A stretch of DNA of 64,000 nt from Gibbula magus (GCA_936450465.1 OW388300.1:39836358-39900357), one strand, 5' to 3'. Shown: positions 24,336-37,462, counted from the first letter of the stretch. The notes: generated from the letters alone by a model not told the origin. Made by a program: numbers and translations.

Positions 24336-25289
24336 TAGATTGGCCAATTGGTTTCACACACATCCAGAAGCTGCATATACCATAGGGGTTCATTATTCAA
24401 GAACCATGGACCTCTTCTGGCTAGAACCAATGGTATATGGAAGCCAATTCATAAAAACCGTCAAGACCAATCCTTATCCTGTTACTCATTGAATTCTCTG
24501 GGGGGAAGCTTGTCAAAAATGTCGCTATGTATTCCTGAATGATCTACATAAAGAATCAAGACCAATTTCAGAATTCAGAAATGATTTTGCTTCAAAAGAA
24601 TTACAAAAAGAAGCATCAACGTCCATGATAAAATCTACAATGTTGTTATTTCAATATCTCAGTCAATTTATAATTTAAGTGAGAAGTTGTTACAAGGGAA
24701 TTATTAGAATAGTTAGCGGAGCATGTTTAATGAGAGTGATCATTGGTTGATTAACACATGGACTTTATTAACAAAACAATGGAATACAGGCTACAGCAAG
24801 GTGGCAAACTCTTCCTTGTGTTCGGTTAAAAAGAGCAAGTTTGTGATTGATTAAATCTTGTAAGAAGTGACATTCGCATCTGTAGCCATTTGAACAAGAC
24901 ACATACTTATATAAGAACATAATTTCAAAGTAAATATATAAATCAAAGAAGGAAGTAAAGATAGATATTGGCAAAAGATGGGTTTTGTGAGTTAATATTT
25001 AGAAGAAATTTTCATATAAAAGTGTTGCATCTGCAATATTTTTGTAATGTAAAGTGTTTAATATACTTTTAAAAACAATTTTAAGGACAGTTTTTGATCG
25101 ATTTTGAGGGATATCAATATGGCTACAAATATGTTCAAAATGCTGAAATTTGCAAAAAAGAAAAATGTTAATAAATCATCAAGCATTTGAATTAAATCAT
25201 TAGTGAAAACAATTTTTCAGAAACATTCAGTTTCATTTTCAAAAACATAAATTATTAATCATATGACACATTATAACCCAACATTTCCA
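24336..25289. other. Non-genic stretch
   Basis: No repeat or gene I can support. Confidence 0.5.
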
Positions 25290-25560
25290 GCTGTAAATGA
25301 TCACCTCAGTAAATGATCAAACAATATGAATTGCCCAAATCTTTAAGAGCTGAAACATGCAAGTCTAAATGAATAAATGTTTGTGTAACAGACTTCTCTG
25401 GTTCCTACTTCCTCTTCCCTACTTTTTTTCCAGCCCTTGGGTTGGTCCACGGTAGTATCCTGGAGAGATCTAGCCCTACGACAACACAATGATGCTGGAT
25501 GTCTTGTAGACAGTTGATAATGCATCTCTAGTAAATGATCAACCAATATGAACTGCTCCT
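25290..25560. repeat. Diverged duplication, offset about 222 bp
   Basis: 'agtaaatgatcaaacaatatgaattgc' type sequence near 25310 recurs near 25531. A strong pyrimidine tract followed by CAG ends at 25433 on the plus strand, but the open stretch after it is very short. Confidence 0.6.
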
Positions 25561-25712
25561 AGTGGTAGCATTATTTGGAAAGCACCAACAACTATTGGCA
25601 TTCTATGTATCACCATGCAGCAGGTGTGTCAGATAACTTCTATATCAGATGACAATATTTTATAAATAAGGTAAAAATATTGTTCACTCAAAGAGAAGGG
25701 GACAATACTCAC

Positions 25713-25862
25713 ATCTACTGCTGAACGGCGACGATGGTATCTCTGGGAATTGCGCACACTCTCGATGTGCTTGCGGTCTCGATATGCCGTGGCTCTCCTC
25801 AGCGCGGTATTCATCAGGAAGTTGAGGATAGTCGGACACACCATACAGGAGAATAGGTAGAA
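25713..25862 (-). CDS. Candidate internal exon, unknown protein with one hydrophobic segment
   Basis: On the minus strand an acceptor (gtgtatctctag) is followed by 150 bases open in one frame and ending at a consensus donor GAT^gtgagt. The frame is phase 0 at both ends (50 codons). Third codon positions are clearly enriched in G and C against an AT-rich background, unlike the other frames, which argues for real coding. The peptide starts FYLFSCMVCPTILNFLMN, a likely membrane segment, then becomes very basic (RRATAYRDRKH, RYHRRRS). That membrane-then-basic pattern would suit the end of a receptor or channel segment, but I recognise no family. The strand matches the exons at 49-52 kb and the phase is compatible, but same-gene membership is unproven. 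Confidence 0.45.
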
Positions 25863-25939
25863 CTAGAGATACACAACAGTTCACGTGTGATCCGTATATC
25901 TGTAGTGTCACTGAGCCTGGATGAATCGTGGGTACATGA

Positions 25940-26070
25940 TATTAAGGATACAACCAAGCATGATGTTCAAGAACCTTTTCAATAATATTTCGTCTGTAGA
26001 GTGGTCACTGAGATCGGATGGACAGTGCAAGCATGATGTTCAATGTCCATGTAGCGGTTATCCATCTGTA
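25940..26070. repeat. 73-bp diverged duplication
   Basis: 'gcatgatgttcaa' at 25958 and 26031, with neighbouring 'tgtagtgtcactgag' / 'tgtagagtggtcactgag' at similar offsets. It lies just upstream, on the minus strand, of the candidate exon. Confidence 0.6.
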
Positions 26071-26240
26071 TTTTCACCCTCCCGAGAATTCACAAGAAAG
26101 GACAACTAGAGCTGTGATCTAATAATCCATGAATGAATACCTGGTACAATCCACAATCACTGTAGTTAATTCCAAGAAAGACATGTAAATTGTAGCATGA
26201 TCATTTTTGCATTCCAAAAACTTCTCCACCAATTCACAAT

Positions 26241-26280
26241 TGTGAATCTCTCAAGTAAATTGTGATTCTCTCAAGTAAAT
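26241..26280. repeat. 20-bp tandem duplication
   Basis: TGTGAATCTCTCAAGTAAAT is followed at once by TGTGATTCTCTCAAGTAAAT. Confidence 0.95.
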
Positions 26281-28004
26281 TGTTATTTGCTTCACCAAAA
26301 TGGGTTACTAGAACCAAATACTATTCAAAGCCCTTGTGTACATCCATAATGTCCAGCAACAACTGTGAAAGTCATCATCCTACAAGTACATGTGGAAATT
26401 CATTGTTCCTCCTTTAATTGAAACAATAACAAACTTAAAAACATTGAAAATAAATTTTTTAAGGTAGACCAAACAATGGTTCCATTGTCAAAAAGATTTA
26501 CTTCCTGTCTTCTATGTTGAAAGAACAACTCGTTATAGGCACTATCGCAATAAACAGCATGTTTTTCAGAAATTCCAATTTATCTCAATATCTCATCACC
26601 TTTGTTTACGAGTGTTGTTTCGTGTCTATTCCTTCACTATGTCAACAAACAGAATTTGTTTTTCACAAAATAATTTCAACATAGCAGTACATAATCTACA
26701 TACACAGAATACATAGAACATAGAATGTTTCTCTTTGAAATTCTGGTGAAGTCATAAATTATTATTTCTTAACCATTGTTCATGAATATAATTCTGTAAA
26801 TCAGAAAACAGTAATGAACACTTTCATACCTATGAGAACAGAATTTACCCAAATTTGAATGTTCTTCAAATAAAATTCCACTGTCTTACCTTTATCGCGA
26901 ACTCATCAATGGATCACACGCATATCTTGTAACAACTCCCACAACAAATAAGACTTTCCACAATCTTCTGAACATCAAACCAAACGTCCACTTTCAACAA
27001 ATGTATCACAAACCAGACACTTCCATAACAATTTAAAGAAACCTTTAATTAAATACTCCTCAACTACTCTCTACATGAATTGCTCACAGCATACAGAAGT
27101 TAATTTTAAGAATTTCTGATTCTACTTAAAATCTCTTTAACACTTCACTTTTCTCTGTAGCCAACTTACCTTTCACTAAAGCAGCACAGATAAATTCCTC
27201 CAGATGTAACCACGTGTACTCCTAATTGTCATAACAAGCCAAATCTTCATCCCATACAACGTGCAAGTTATGTAAAAACCTAATTGTTTCTTCAAGGTTC
27301 CTTGAAAGGTGTAACCTAGTAAAGGCAGTTCTCACTGATATTGTGGTAGGCCAATTATCAGCATAACTAAACCATACGTTCGTGGTCGAGCGCAGGTATG
27401 AGAAAACTTCGTACTTCTTGACAGAGTTCTTGTTTGGCAGCTTGGAATAAAATTCAAGTGAGTACTAAACCTTTATATTCAGAGTTTGAGAAAAATTCCG
27501 CTCCTATGACAAACTTCAACAAAATTCTCCAGAAGGGACTCGGTACACTCTGATAAAATAAATTTCCACTCCTTTGCAAATGAGCTTAGAATATGTTCTT
27601 AAGTATTTACAGAAAAACCTGTATAATCAATCTGGATGAAGGCCCCATGGAACAATCTGCTAACTTGTGAAATGTTGTACTCTGTATCAATTCTGTGTAA
27701 TTCTTCAAGTAATTCTTTGGTCCAAATGTACTCCTCTCAACACTGACAATCCATTGGCTAAAAATCCTTTCAAGAATGTTTGAATAAGTTCCCTTATTCC
27801 AAGTTCATGTTGACATTCTTCTTTACCAAGATATGAGGACTATTCTTCCTTCAGCAATCCAAATAAGTTATTTGTACCTTGAAATTAATGGGAATGTCCT
27901 CATTGTTCAGTATAAATCCATCTCTTCTTTGTACCTCCTTAGTGCCAAAAGGTACATATATCAACTCACTGAACTTGTTTGTGAATGTTTGTTGTAAATC
28001 CTTT
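26281..28004. other. Stretch with isolated donor-like sites, no firm exon
   Basis: Two minus-strand sites match splice donors well: aaag^gtaaga at about 26890 and gaaag^gtaagt at about 27173. Upstream of the second a short frame is open, but the acceptor is poor. Upstream of the first all frames are closed. They could be non-coding exons or chance. Confidence 0.35.
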
Positions 28005-28765
28005 GAAGAGAGACCTCTTCTTGAAACCAGTGGCTAAAATTGTTAACACACCCCTGTAGCCTATGGCATGAAATGTTCAGCTACTGTAGTATGGTAACTG
28101 GATATCCTCCAATAAGAATTATGGACAATTCTGAACCATTGGCAAAGTTGCTTTTTAAACAGTCCTCTTCCTTGATACCAAAAGGCTAAATTGTTAACAC
28201 ACCTCTATAGCCTATGATATTAAATGTTCTTCTGCAACTGCAGTATATGCCTTCTGGAAACTTAAAATCCTCCAATAAGAGTAATGGCACATTCTAAAGC
28301 ATTGGCAATGTTGCTTAAAAATCTTTTTGATAAATCCCCTTCCTTGATACCAATAGGTAAAATTGTTAACAGATCCCTGTAGCCTTTGGTATGAAATGTT
28401 TCTAGACTGTAGTATATTCCATCTTGAAACTGGATATCATCCAGTAAGATTAATAGCACATTCTGAACAAATGGAAATGTTTGTTTTAACCTCTTCCTGG
28501 ATACCAATAGGCAAAGTTGTCAGCATGTAGCCTATGGCATGAAATGTTCTTCTGCGACTGCAGTATACTCCTCCTGGAAACTCGTCATCCTCCAATGAGA
28601 TAGATGGCAAATTCTGAACCAGTGGCAATGTTATTTTAAACCTCTTCCTTGATACCAACAGGCAAATTTGTTAAGCATCCCTGTGTGGTATGAATTGTTC
28701 TTCTGCGACTGCAGTATATTTCTCCTGGAAACTTGATATCCTCCAGTAAGATGGGTATTTGACTA
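28005..28765. repeat. About 155-bp tandem array (5 copies)
   Basis: 'ccttgatacca(a/t)aagg' words fall at about 28023, 28174, 28344, 28500 and 28651. Each is followed by 'aaattgttaacac', 'tagcctatggcatgaaatgttc' and 'tcctccaataagat' blocks. Units vary from 151 to 170 bp. Confidence 0.9.
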
Positions 28766-29059
28766 TGTCCATTTCAAAAGGCATCTCTCAGCACTTCAAG
28801 ACAGCTCCTATTTTCTATATCCAAATCTGATAAAGACCAAGGGAAATGAACAAAACTATGAAGACCGAACATGATAAACCATTCACACTTATCACCCCTC
28901 AGACAGATGCTTCTGCTTTGCTGACAGACCCCCTCAAACCTTGACATAAACACATTTTGTTTAGTCCATGTCTGCATCAACACAGGAGGAACTCTTTATC
29001 TATATGCCTATCTACATTGCCTACACACCATCCCGGTGCAGAGGTGCTGGCATAAAGCA
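28766..29059. other. Spacer, no supported gene
   Basis: A 69-codon minus-strand frame spans 28774-28983 without splice or start context that would persuade me. Confidence 0.5.
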
Positions 29060-29480
29060 GCCCAAGGGTAATTGAAAACATATTTTAACATTATTTGACC
29101 ATTTTCTCAGAAAAAGCTATCACTTTTTCATGGTGACCTATTGTAACAAAGAAAGTACCTTTGGGCATATTTTGATTGGTCAGTGATCAATTTACGTATA
29201 AATACCTAGATTGTGGTTATCTAAATTACCAAGGGGAATTGAAAACATATTTTACAATTTAAACATTATTTGATTGCTCATGTAGTGACCTTTCTCAAAC
29301 ATGGCTATCACTTTCTCATGGTGATCTACATTACAAAGAAAGTACCATTTAAGCCTTTTTTGATTGGTCAGTGATTATTTTTTCTCAGAAACAGCTATCT
29401 CCTCCTATATATAACCAAACCAAGGGTAATTCTAAACGCATTTATCCAAAATTAAGAATTTTATTTTATTGTTTAGGGGT
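29060..29480. repeat. About 166-190 bp tandem repeat (2.5 copies)
   Basis: 'ccaagggtaattgaaaacata' starts near 29064, 29230 and 29420. 'tttgattggtcagtgat' and 'gctatcactttctcatggtga' recur at matching offsets. Confidence 0.85.
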
Positions 29481-30430
29481 TATTTTTCTCAGAAATATAA
29501 CTACATGAAAAACATGTTTTCATCATCTTCAAACTTCAGATCAAAGGCATCTGAAATTTGATTTTACTATAACCATCATATAATTGTTTATATTGGACTT
29601 TTGTACAGAGATAACAAATCTCATATTCCTATTTATTATAATTTATTGACTTTATCAATCAGAAGTGATTATTTCAATAGAACAAGATAAGACATAGTGG
29701 TACTTGAAGTCCTATTTCAGTATAATTTAAGCATTATTTGATATCTTGGTCACATTCAATTACATCAGAAAGGAATAATTCTTATACATAATTCTGAGTG
29801 GGATTCTTTATAATCTGCAATGGTAATAAAAAGCATATTCAAGCACTTCAATTTATCATTTAGATTTGTATTCATTTAGTAATTAAATAAATTACAGAAA
29901 AACAACTTTGAAAACATTTTGTGATGAAAGGTTTACATTAGAATTTGCAAGTTTGTCATTTATCATTATTTTTAATAACCATTTTATTTGAACATAATTG
30001 GAATGAGTGTTTAAGTGCATTTAGAAGGGGAATTCATTAGAAAACAAGATTTTCTGCATTACAACTTCTTTACTGCGAGACTTTTCAGAGTATATGTTTA
30101 CGCTTTCAAAAAAATATAATATAAGCATTTACTCACAAATGTTGTGTATGTTCACAATAAAGAAGCTGTTATTCAGACAATCTTGTATGACATTATTATT
30201 GGAATGGATTGTAAAAATCTTACACTATAAAACATACAAATGATAAAATCATAAACAAAATTATTTTCAGATTAAACAATTTCAACTAGATCTTGAAAAT
30301 TGTTACATTTGCTTTTATTCCTTGGGACAGCATACTACTGAATATCCTGAATATAGATTTCCCTTACATTTCCACTCAGAGATAGTGGAGCGCTGCACCT
30401 CAAATGCACAGTGGGCTCTGATTTCTGAGC
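29481..30430. other. AT-rich non-genic stretch
   Basis: Nothing recognisable. Confidence 0.5.
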
Positions 30431-30712
30431 GGAAACCTTTAGGAAATGCGGCAATGTATAAATCATCCAGAAATGTAGACTGGCAAGAGTTATGCCTTGC
30501 AAAGAAGTTGAAATATCCTAGCATGGAAACCTTAAGGAAATGCGGCAAGGTTTAAATCATCCAGAAATGGAGACTGGCAAGAGTTATGCCTTGCAAAGAA
30601 GTTGAAATATCCTAGCATGGAAACCTTAAGGAAATGCGGCAAGGTCTAAATCAGCTAGTTATGGAGACTGGCAAGAGTTACGCCTTGCATAGAGAAGTTG
30701 AAATATCTTCTG
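30431..30712. repeat. 94-bp tandem repeat, three units
   Basis: Units start 'ggaaacctt(t/a)aggaaatgcgg' at 30431, 30525 and 30619. The first two are almost identical; the third is more diverged and has a 2-bp insertion. Overlapping frames on both strands are by-products. Confidence 0.95.
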
Positions 30713-32967
30713 CATAACTGAGAAACATATTTCTGTAGTTTCTGACAAGATTAATATACACCTCTTCTGCTAACTCCTTGAGAAAATATACAGTTACAAG
30801 ATACACTTGTAAATGAACTGAGAGACCTTAGAGTGAGCCAACATGTACCGTGTCTTCAATATAATTAACTTGTACCTCATTTCAGCATTTTCTTGTAAAA
30901 CCTTCAGCTTGAACCTTATTATATTCTCAGCATTTAGCATAACTTTAAAATGACAGTGACTACGAGAAATGAGTTCTAAGGATTTACAACTTCTTTATTG
31001 CAGGAGTACTGTTTAATGAAAACAAAGTGACTATGTTTATAAGAGGTTCAAAGGAAAATATCAAAATGCTTTAATAATATTGATATTTAAATGTAGTGAC
31101 TAATTGGTATTAATTTGAACCATGCTTCATATTAACGTATACATTAAGTTAAAATAACCAAATTTTATTATGTTAATATTAAGACAAATTAACATTTACC
31201 AATTGCTGTCACCGATTTTTAATCTTTATCTTGATAAGGATAATTTACACACCATTTCAGCATAATTATAGATTTTTTTATCTTGATGATTAAGTATATA
31301 AGCAAACACTATTACAATTATGTATAAGGCCCTTACTCTGCATCTTTAAGTTGTAAAACTTGATCCCTATTTCAGCATTCAAACAGAACTTGGAATTGTC
31401 AAAATATTTTAACACTAACATCTTTCTGAGCATAAGTACCATTAAAATTTTAAAGATATCTAAACCCCTAAACTTTAAAAAAACTTCTTTTATGAAATAC
31501 CTAACATAACTTTTAAGAAGACACTTAAAGATAAATTACACTCCATTTTAAAATACTTAAATTCTCATTACACAGTTCCTGGAAACATACAAGTTCATCT
31601 CTTGCAGTATTCTCATTATATTTGAATTGCTAAAAGTTTCAAAATGATTGATAATGATTCCTTCAAGACATACAGCATTGTATTTTGCAAATGGAATTAA
31701 ATTTTTATTCACTTAGTTTGAGAGAAACCATCTATTAATATACGCATTGAGACATTTGGTTTTGACAAAGATTGATGGCTCCCTTTACAAAAATAAGTTT
31801 CTGAAATTTTCTTGAATAGGCCTTCTAAAATAACCTTAATATAATGCGTCAATACTCACAAGAAACTAGTGTTAAAATATATTTTGAGATTCGAAAGTTT
31901 CAAACAGCTATCAATCATAGGAGACAATCATCAAACTTCATTACATTTTCTGTTGAAAAAGGTTTCTCCCTAGAAACAAACAATTAAAACTATCAAGTTT
32001 ATAAATAATAAGATTTAAAATTGTCATCACAAGAGAATTATTTTCAAAAGTTTGTCGAACTTTGATCCAACAACAATAAATACATATGTTCATTATACAA
32101 ACAATAAAGCTAGCTCATAAACTTTGAACCAGTTACCCTTATAAATTTGCTCACAGTTCATAAATAGTTGTTATAAACATTTCAACACTAAGTTACCCTT
32201 CTACTATGATTTTGACTGTTTAGTTCACACAAATTTCTTTTGCTTGCATTTGAAAAGTTGTTGAGTTATAGAATGAGTTTATAGTTTGAAACTTATGGTA
32301 TCCATTGCAGAGTATAACTTTTAAACCAAATACTTGTCGTTAGCACAAATTTTGTCACTGTTAGGCCAGACAAAAGTAAAACCCCGGGTTACAGATTTAT
32401 TGGCAAAATGTCTGAAAGCAGGAGTAAAAACAAAAGTAGCAAATTTGCTCTAGTGTTGCTGAAAAGTGTTCAGGGACATTGTACAAAGACAGAATTTATT
32501 TAGAAAATTATAATTGTTTATTTATATTTTCTGTTTGGTTGTAAAATTATTTGGGAAGGATTCTGAGTAGCATTTCGTTTTTCTAAATTGGCCAAAATCG
32601 TCTAAATCAACGAAATACAAAATTCTTGTCCTAAGAATATTTTACTGGACTCTAAATTCTGCCAGTGAAAAGAAGTAGACTTATAGGTTTCTAGGTACAG
32701 TTATGATTCACTAAATGCTATACCAGAAGTCCACTGGGACAGCACTAACTGATAGCGGTAATTCATTCCGAAAGAACTAAAATCTTATTGAGAAACAGAT
32801 AAATGGACGTAGACCTGGCGTCCCCTGGGAGAGGTAAAAGATTCAAATTTAGATGAACATGCGCTTTCACATTCCCTCTCCACTGAGGTGAGAGTGTCCC
32901 ATAAATTGCCAAGTAACCTCTGTTATTAAGTGGACATTTTCTTGTGTCAGCAATAGAGAATTTTGAT
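30713..32967. other. AT-rich non-genic stretch
   Basis: No coding region, transposon end or clear tandem repeat found over about 2.2 kb. Confidence 0.5.
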
Positions 32968-33331
32968 TTCAAAGGGGCAGTAGCACGTTTTTTGCGAATT
33001 TTATTTTTTCAAATTTCGCATTTATAACTATAGTTTATGTCATTTATATTTACTTAAGAGGGTAAAGCATCTTATTACACAAACCAATTATTCGCAGTGG
33101 CAATAACGGTTTTGCGTATAAAGCCAAAATTGCATGGCGGCCATTTTATTGAGAACACATTTTATTATTTTGAATGACAAAAACATTTCCCATGGCTTTG
33201 CGGAACCATGTACACCCTTTTTGCAACTTGATTTTCCGACGAGAAAAGGGTGTTTTACTATTGGTAACATTATTTTTGAAATACATTTCATTGATTTATT
33301 TCAGCGAAAAAACGTGCTACTGCCGCTTTAA
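32968..33331. mobile_element. TTAA-type MITE, copy B
   Basis: 364 bp. Left end TTCAAAGGGGCAGTAGCACG (first site mutated from TTAA); right end, read inward, TTAAAGCGGCAGTAGCACG. Internal sequence ('tatagtttatgtcatttata', 'cttattacacaaaccaatta') matches copy A in the same orientation. About 100 bp around 33120-33220 (ATGGCGGCCATTTT...) is present here but absent from copy A, so A is probably an internal deletion derivative. No transposase. Confidence 0.85.
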
Positions 33332-33829
33332 AATATATGCGGTTTAAACACATTTATTTCATGAAAGCAACTACATGAAATGGATTGTTCAACAAGCTCA
33401 GATGAACTTACATGAAGAACGCTCAAGCGAGTGTGTATCACATTTATCATGACATGTTCAACAACGTTTAAACTATGAACAAGGTATCTATTGAAAGAAC
33501 AATCAAAATCAAAGACATGATGGTTTGATATACATGATAGTTATTATATTTTTTCATATACAGAATAACATTACTATATGTTATTTGTTTAGTTTGATTA
33601 TAAATTGTACTGATTTAAAATTTCAGAATGGGTAACATAATTCAAAGTACAATTTCCATATTAGAATGTTTCTAGTGATTTGTCATCATAGTTACTTGTG
33701 CAAGCAGTGACATTGCATCACCCGTAACCGTTTGAATTTGTTTTATTATTTTAGCTGTGTAATGAAACATTAAAAGAAATCGGTCAGTTGAACAATGATA
33801 AACATTAATCAATATCAGCGTATTAAATG
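33332..33829. other. AT-rich spacer
   Basis: Nothing supported. Confidence 0.5.
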
Positions 33830-34920
33830 AAATTTTCTCAAAAATAAACCCTTAGACACAATAATCAAATACCTCATATTCCAAAGATATTTTTTTTATC
33901 TATACCATCAGATTATTCCATGGATATTTAATGAAGAACAATGCCTTTTATTAATCAACTATCAATCAGTGAATTGAATGAAATTTCTTAGGTTGAAAAC
34001 AAACCCTTAGCCACATTAATGAAAAGTTATTTGTCATTTAATTTTATCATGGATATTTATTAAAGAACAATTTTCAGCATATAAATGAAGTTGTGTAGGT
34101 AAAAAAGAAACCCTTAGACACAATAATCAAATACCTCATATTCCAAAGATATTTTTGTATCTATACCATCAGATTATTCCATGGATATTTAATGAAGAAC
34201 AATGCCTTTTATTAATCAACTATCAATCAGTGAATTGAATGAAATTTCTTAGGTTGAAAACAAACCCTTAGCCACATTAATGAAAAGTTATTTGTCATTT
34301 AATTTTATCATGTATATTTATTAAAGAACAATTTTCAGCATATAAATGAAGTTGTGTAGGTCAAAAAGAAACCCTTAGACACAATAATCAAATACCTCAT
34401 ATTCCAAAGATATTTTTGTATCTATACCATCAGATTATTCCATGGATATTTAATGAAGAACAATGCCTTTTATTAATCAACTATCAATCAGTGAATTGAA
34501 TGAAATTTCTTAGGTTGAAAACAAACCCTTAGCCACATTAATGAAAAGTTATTTGTCATTTAATTATATCATGTATATTTATTAAAGAACAATTTTCAGC
34601 ATGTAAAATGAAGTTGTTTAGGTAAAAAACAAACCCTTAGACACATAAATCAAACACCAAAATTACCAAAGATATTTTTCATCTATCAAGATTATTCCAT
34701 ACATATCTATTACAACAATGCTAAATATTAATCAATTATTAGCATATAAAATACAATTTCTCAGGTCGAAAACAAACCCTTAGACACATTCATCAAACAC
34801 CAACGTATTCCAAAGATATTTTTCATCTATCATTTAGATTATTTCATGCATATTTATTACAAAAATACTAAATATTAATTAATTATTAGTATATAAAATA
34901 GAATCTCTGAGGTCTCTTTC
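33830..34920. repeat. 261-bp higher-order tandem repeat
   Basis: The word 'cccttagacaca' starts units at 33849, 34111, 34372 and 34634 (spacing 261-262). Within each unit, 'cccttagccacattaatg' marks a second, related half, so the 261-bp unit is a fused pair of about 143 and 118 bp monomers. After 34634 the array reverts to single monomers (next start about 34777). The middle copies are nearly identical. Confidence 0.93.
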
Positions 34921-35109
34921 GATGATTTCCATTTCGTATTTCCAGGAGTATGCGGACCCCAAACCACGAACAACATATTCTTTGGACATCATTTTGCTGT
35001 CTTAAAAAGTCATTACAGCCTTTTGCTTGTTGACTTTGCTCTCACACAAAGAGAAAAAACAACAAACTGTAGACCTCATAAATTCTCTATTCCTACGAGA
35101 ATAGAGTCA

Positions 35110-35430
35110 GTTTATGTATCGAGAAAATCATCTTTACATGCTTGAAGTAATATTTTCCAAAGAATGTCTTCAAGGATACAAATAATGTATTTTGGAAGCC
35201 GCAAGACTAAAATAGCTCTTGCTATATTAACCTTATGATTATGAAAGTTTATATATATTGAAAATCATCTATAAATGGATGAAATATGTTTTCAGAGAAT
35301 GTCTTCAAGGAAACAAATAATATATTAAGTCTCAGGTCTTCAGTAGTTTTTGCTATATTTAATTTTTATGATTATGAAAGTTTATAGATCATGATAATCA
35401 TCTATAAGTGCATGAACTAATGTTTATTAA
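35110..35430. repeat. About 135-bp tandem repeat (2.5 copies)
   Basis: 'aatcatctataaatg' words at about 35126, 35263 and 35395, with 'gattatgaaagtttatag' and 'gaatgtcttcaagga(t/a)acaaataat' repeated at matching distances. Confidence 0.8.
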
Positions 35431-35985
35431 AGTTTATTTTGATGGAAATGAAATAATGTATTTTTTTTATCTTCATATGTCTCTAATACCTTTTGCTACA
35501 TTTTCTCATTTATAATCATGAATATTTTTTTATATTCTTTACTTGCATTTAATGTATTTTAGTTTTTTTAATTAATGTTTTAAGTGTGTTTTAATAAATA
35601 ATTCATGGAAACAAATCAAACATTTTGTAATGGTTAGATTTCTTTCTTTTAAAAAATGATGTAACATTAAGTAAGATAAAACATATGATTTCAATGAAAG
35701 ATCTTACTTAGAGAAAGTACACGACCAAAGGAAAGACAGACAGGGCTTGAACACTTCATCCATTGGAATAATTCCCTCATTATTTGCAAAAAGGACATCA
35801 TCAATGAATTCTCACAAACCATCCAATATTTCCCCTGTAAAACAAATTAAATAAGGAACAGAAAACATCCTAAATGAATCAACACATTAAACAACAAAAA
35901 TCCTTGCTGAAATCATGAAAAGCCTAGCAGAAGCACTATAGAGACAGAAACAGGTAATGATCTAAAAACTTGAAAGAATGGAAAA
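35431..35985. other. AT-rich spacer
   Basis: Nothing supported. Confidence 0.5.
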
Positions 35986-37210
35986 CCCAGATATAGTTTC
36001 CAAAGAACACAAAAACTACATTAAAGAAACCTAAGTATCCATGAATGCATTCACTGAGAGATAGTAACTTCCTGAATGAAAAACAAACTCTTATGAATGG
36101 ACTCATTCAAACACAAATATTTGTTTCCAAGAAGCACAACCTACAATAAAGAAGAAACAAATCTGTAGCTCTTCATGAATGCACTCATAGATAGAAACAG
36201 GGACTTCCTGAACGGATTTCACACCCCAATTCAAACTCTTCCTAATTCCAAATATTATTTCCAAGAAGCACAAAACCAACATTAGAAATAAACACCTTTA
36301 AGTCTCCACGAATGTACTCACTGAGAGAGAAAGCAACTTCCTGAATGAACAAGCATCTCCAATGATGAACTCATTACAATACAAAAACTTTTTTCCCCCC
36401 CCAAATATTGTTTCAAAGAAGCACAAATCTTACAATAACTACGTAAAAACCTCCATGAATGCACTCATTAAAAGAAACAGCAACTTTCTTAATGAATTTC
36501 AAACTCCTATGAATGAACTAATTCAAATTCAAAACTCTTCCTTATTCCAAATATTGTTTCCAAAAAGCAAAAAAACGACATTAGAAATAAAAAAACCTTT
36601 GAGTCTTTATGAATTCACTCACTGACAGAGACAGCACCTTCCTTCCTTTATAACCATCTCCTATGAGTGCATGCACTCATTCAAATAAAAAAAACTATTG
36701 TGTACAAGATTCCCAAAACTTATATTAGAAATTAAAACCTTCAAACCTCCATGAATTCACTGACTGACAGAGACAGCACCTTCCTTCCTTCCTTAATGAA
36801 TAGCTATCTCCAATGAATGAACTTCCTTATTCCAAATAGTGTTTCTAAGAAGAACAAAACCTACATGAGAAATAAAAACCTTCAAATCTCCACGAATGCA
36901 TTCACTGAGAAAGACCGCAATTTCCTGAATGAAAAAGCATCTCCGATGAATGAACTCATTCAAATACATAACTCTCCCTAATTCCAATATTGTTTCCAAG
37001 AAGCACAAAACTTACAATAAAGAAGTAAAAACCTTTTCATGAATCCACTCATCGAGAGAAACAGCAACTTCCTTAATGAATAAGCATATCCGATGAATGC
37101 ACTGACTGAGAAAGACTTCCTTAATGAACAAGCATCTCTGATGAACTCATTTCAATACAAAACTCTTCCTAAAGGGCAACACTCCATGAAAAGAATGCAC
37201 TCACACAGAG
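35986..37210. repeat. About 140-bp tandem array, roughly nine diverged units
   Basis: Each unit holds 'gaatgcactcactgagagag', 'cagcaacttcct-aatgaa', 'tccaaatattgtttccaaga' and 'agcacaaaacctacatta'. The 'cactcactgag' marker falls near 36051, 36181, 36315, 36461, 36614, 36755, 36898, 37045 and 37098. Confidence 0.9.
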
Positions 37211-37237
37211 AGACAGGAAGCATCCTTAACCCCCTAC

Positions 37238-37335
37238 CTGCAGAAGTAGACTAAACAGGCCGAAGGTTAAAGACTTGTGCACAGATACTCCAGGTGCGTA
37301 GAGAGAGAGTGTGCACTGTGAGAAAGCTTCCTCCA
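37238..37335 (-). CDS. Candidate exon, unknown protein
   Basis: The minus strand has an acceptor with a good pyrimidine tract (acactcttcttcag) and a consensus donor ctgcag^gtaggg 98 bases later. The stretch is open in one frame, entering in phase 1 and leaving in phase 0 (32 full codons), with a hydrophobic end (SLTFGLFSLLLQ). The same frame stays open further upstream to about 37462, so a different acceptor or a larger exon is possible. Composition is visibly less AT-rich than the neighbouring array. The plus strand also has an acceptor-like 'ccctacctgcag' at the same place, so orientation is not certain. No family recognised. Confidence 0.3.
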
Positions 37336-37462
37336 CTGAAGAAGAGTGTGGGTAATGGTAGGCGCGTGTATTGATGGAGATCCCGTGTACCTCCCCACCT
37401 GGTAACACAATCAAATCTTGTGAAGAAGCTGCAGCCACGACTACGGCACCACATCCTCCCCT

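Noticed and set aside
23955..24347. 130-codon minus-strand frame (Phe/His/Ile-rich)
   Set aside because: It follows exactly the 15-bp low-complexity repeat, whose length preserves the frame.
25400..25520. Plus-strand exon after the strong pyrimidine tract ending at 25433
   Set aside because: The open stretch is short, ends at a stop without a donor, and overlaps a diverged duplication.
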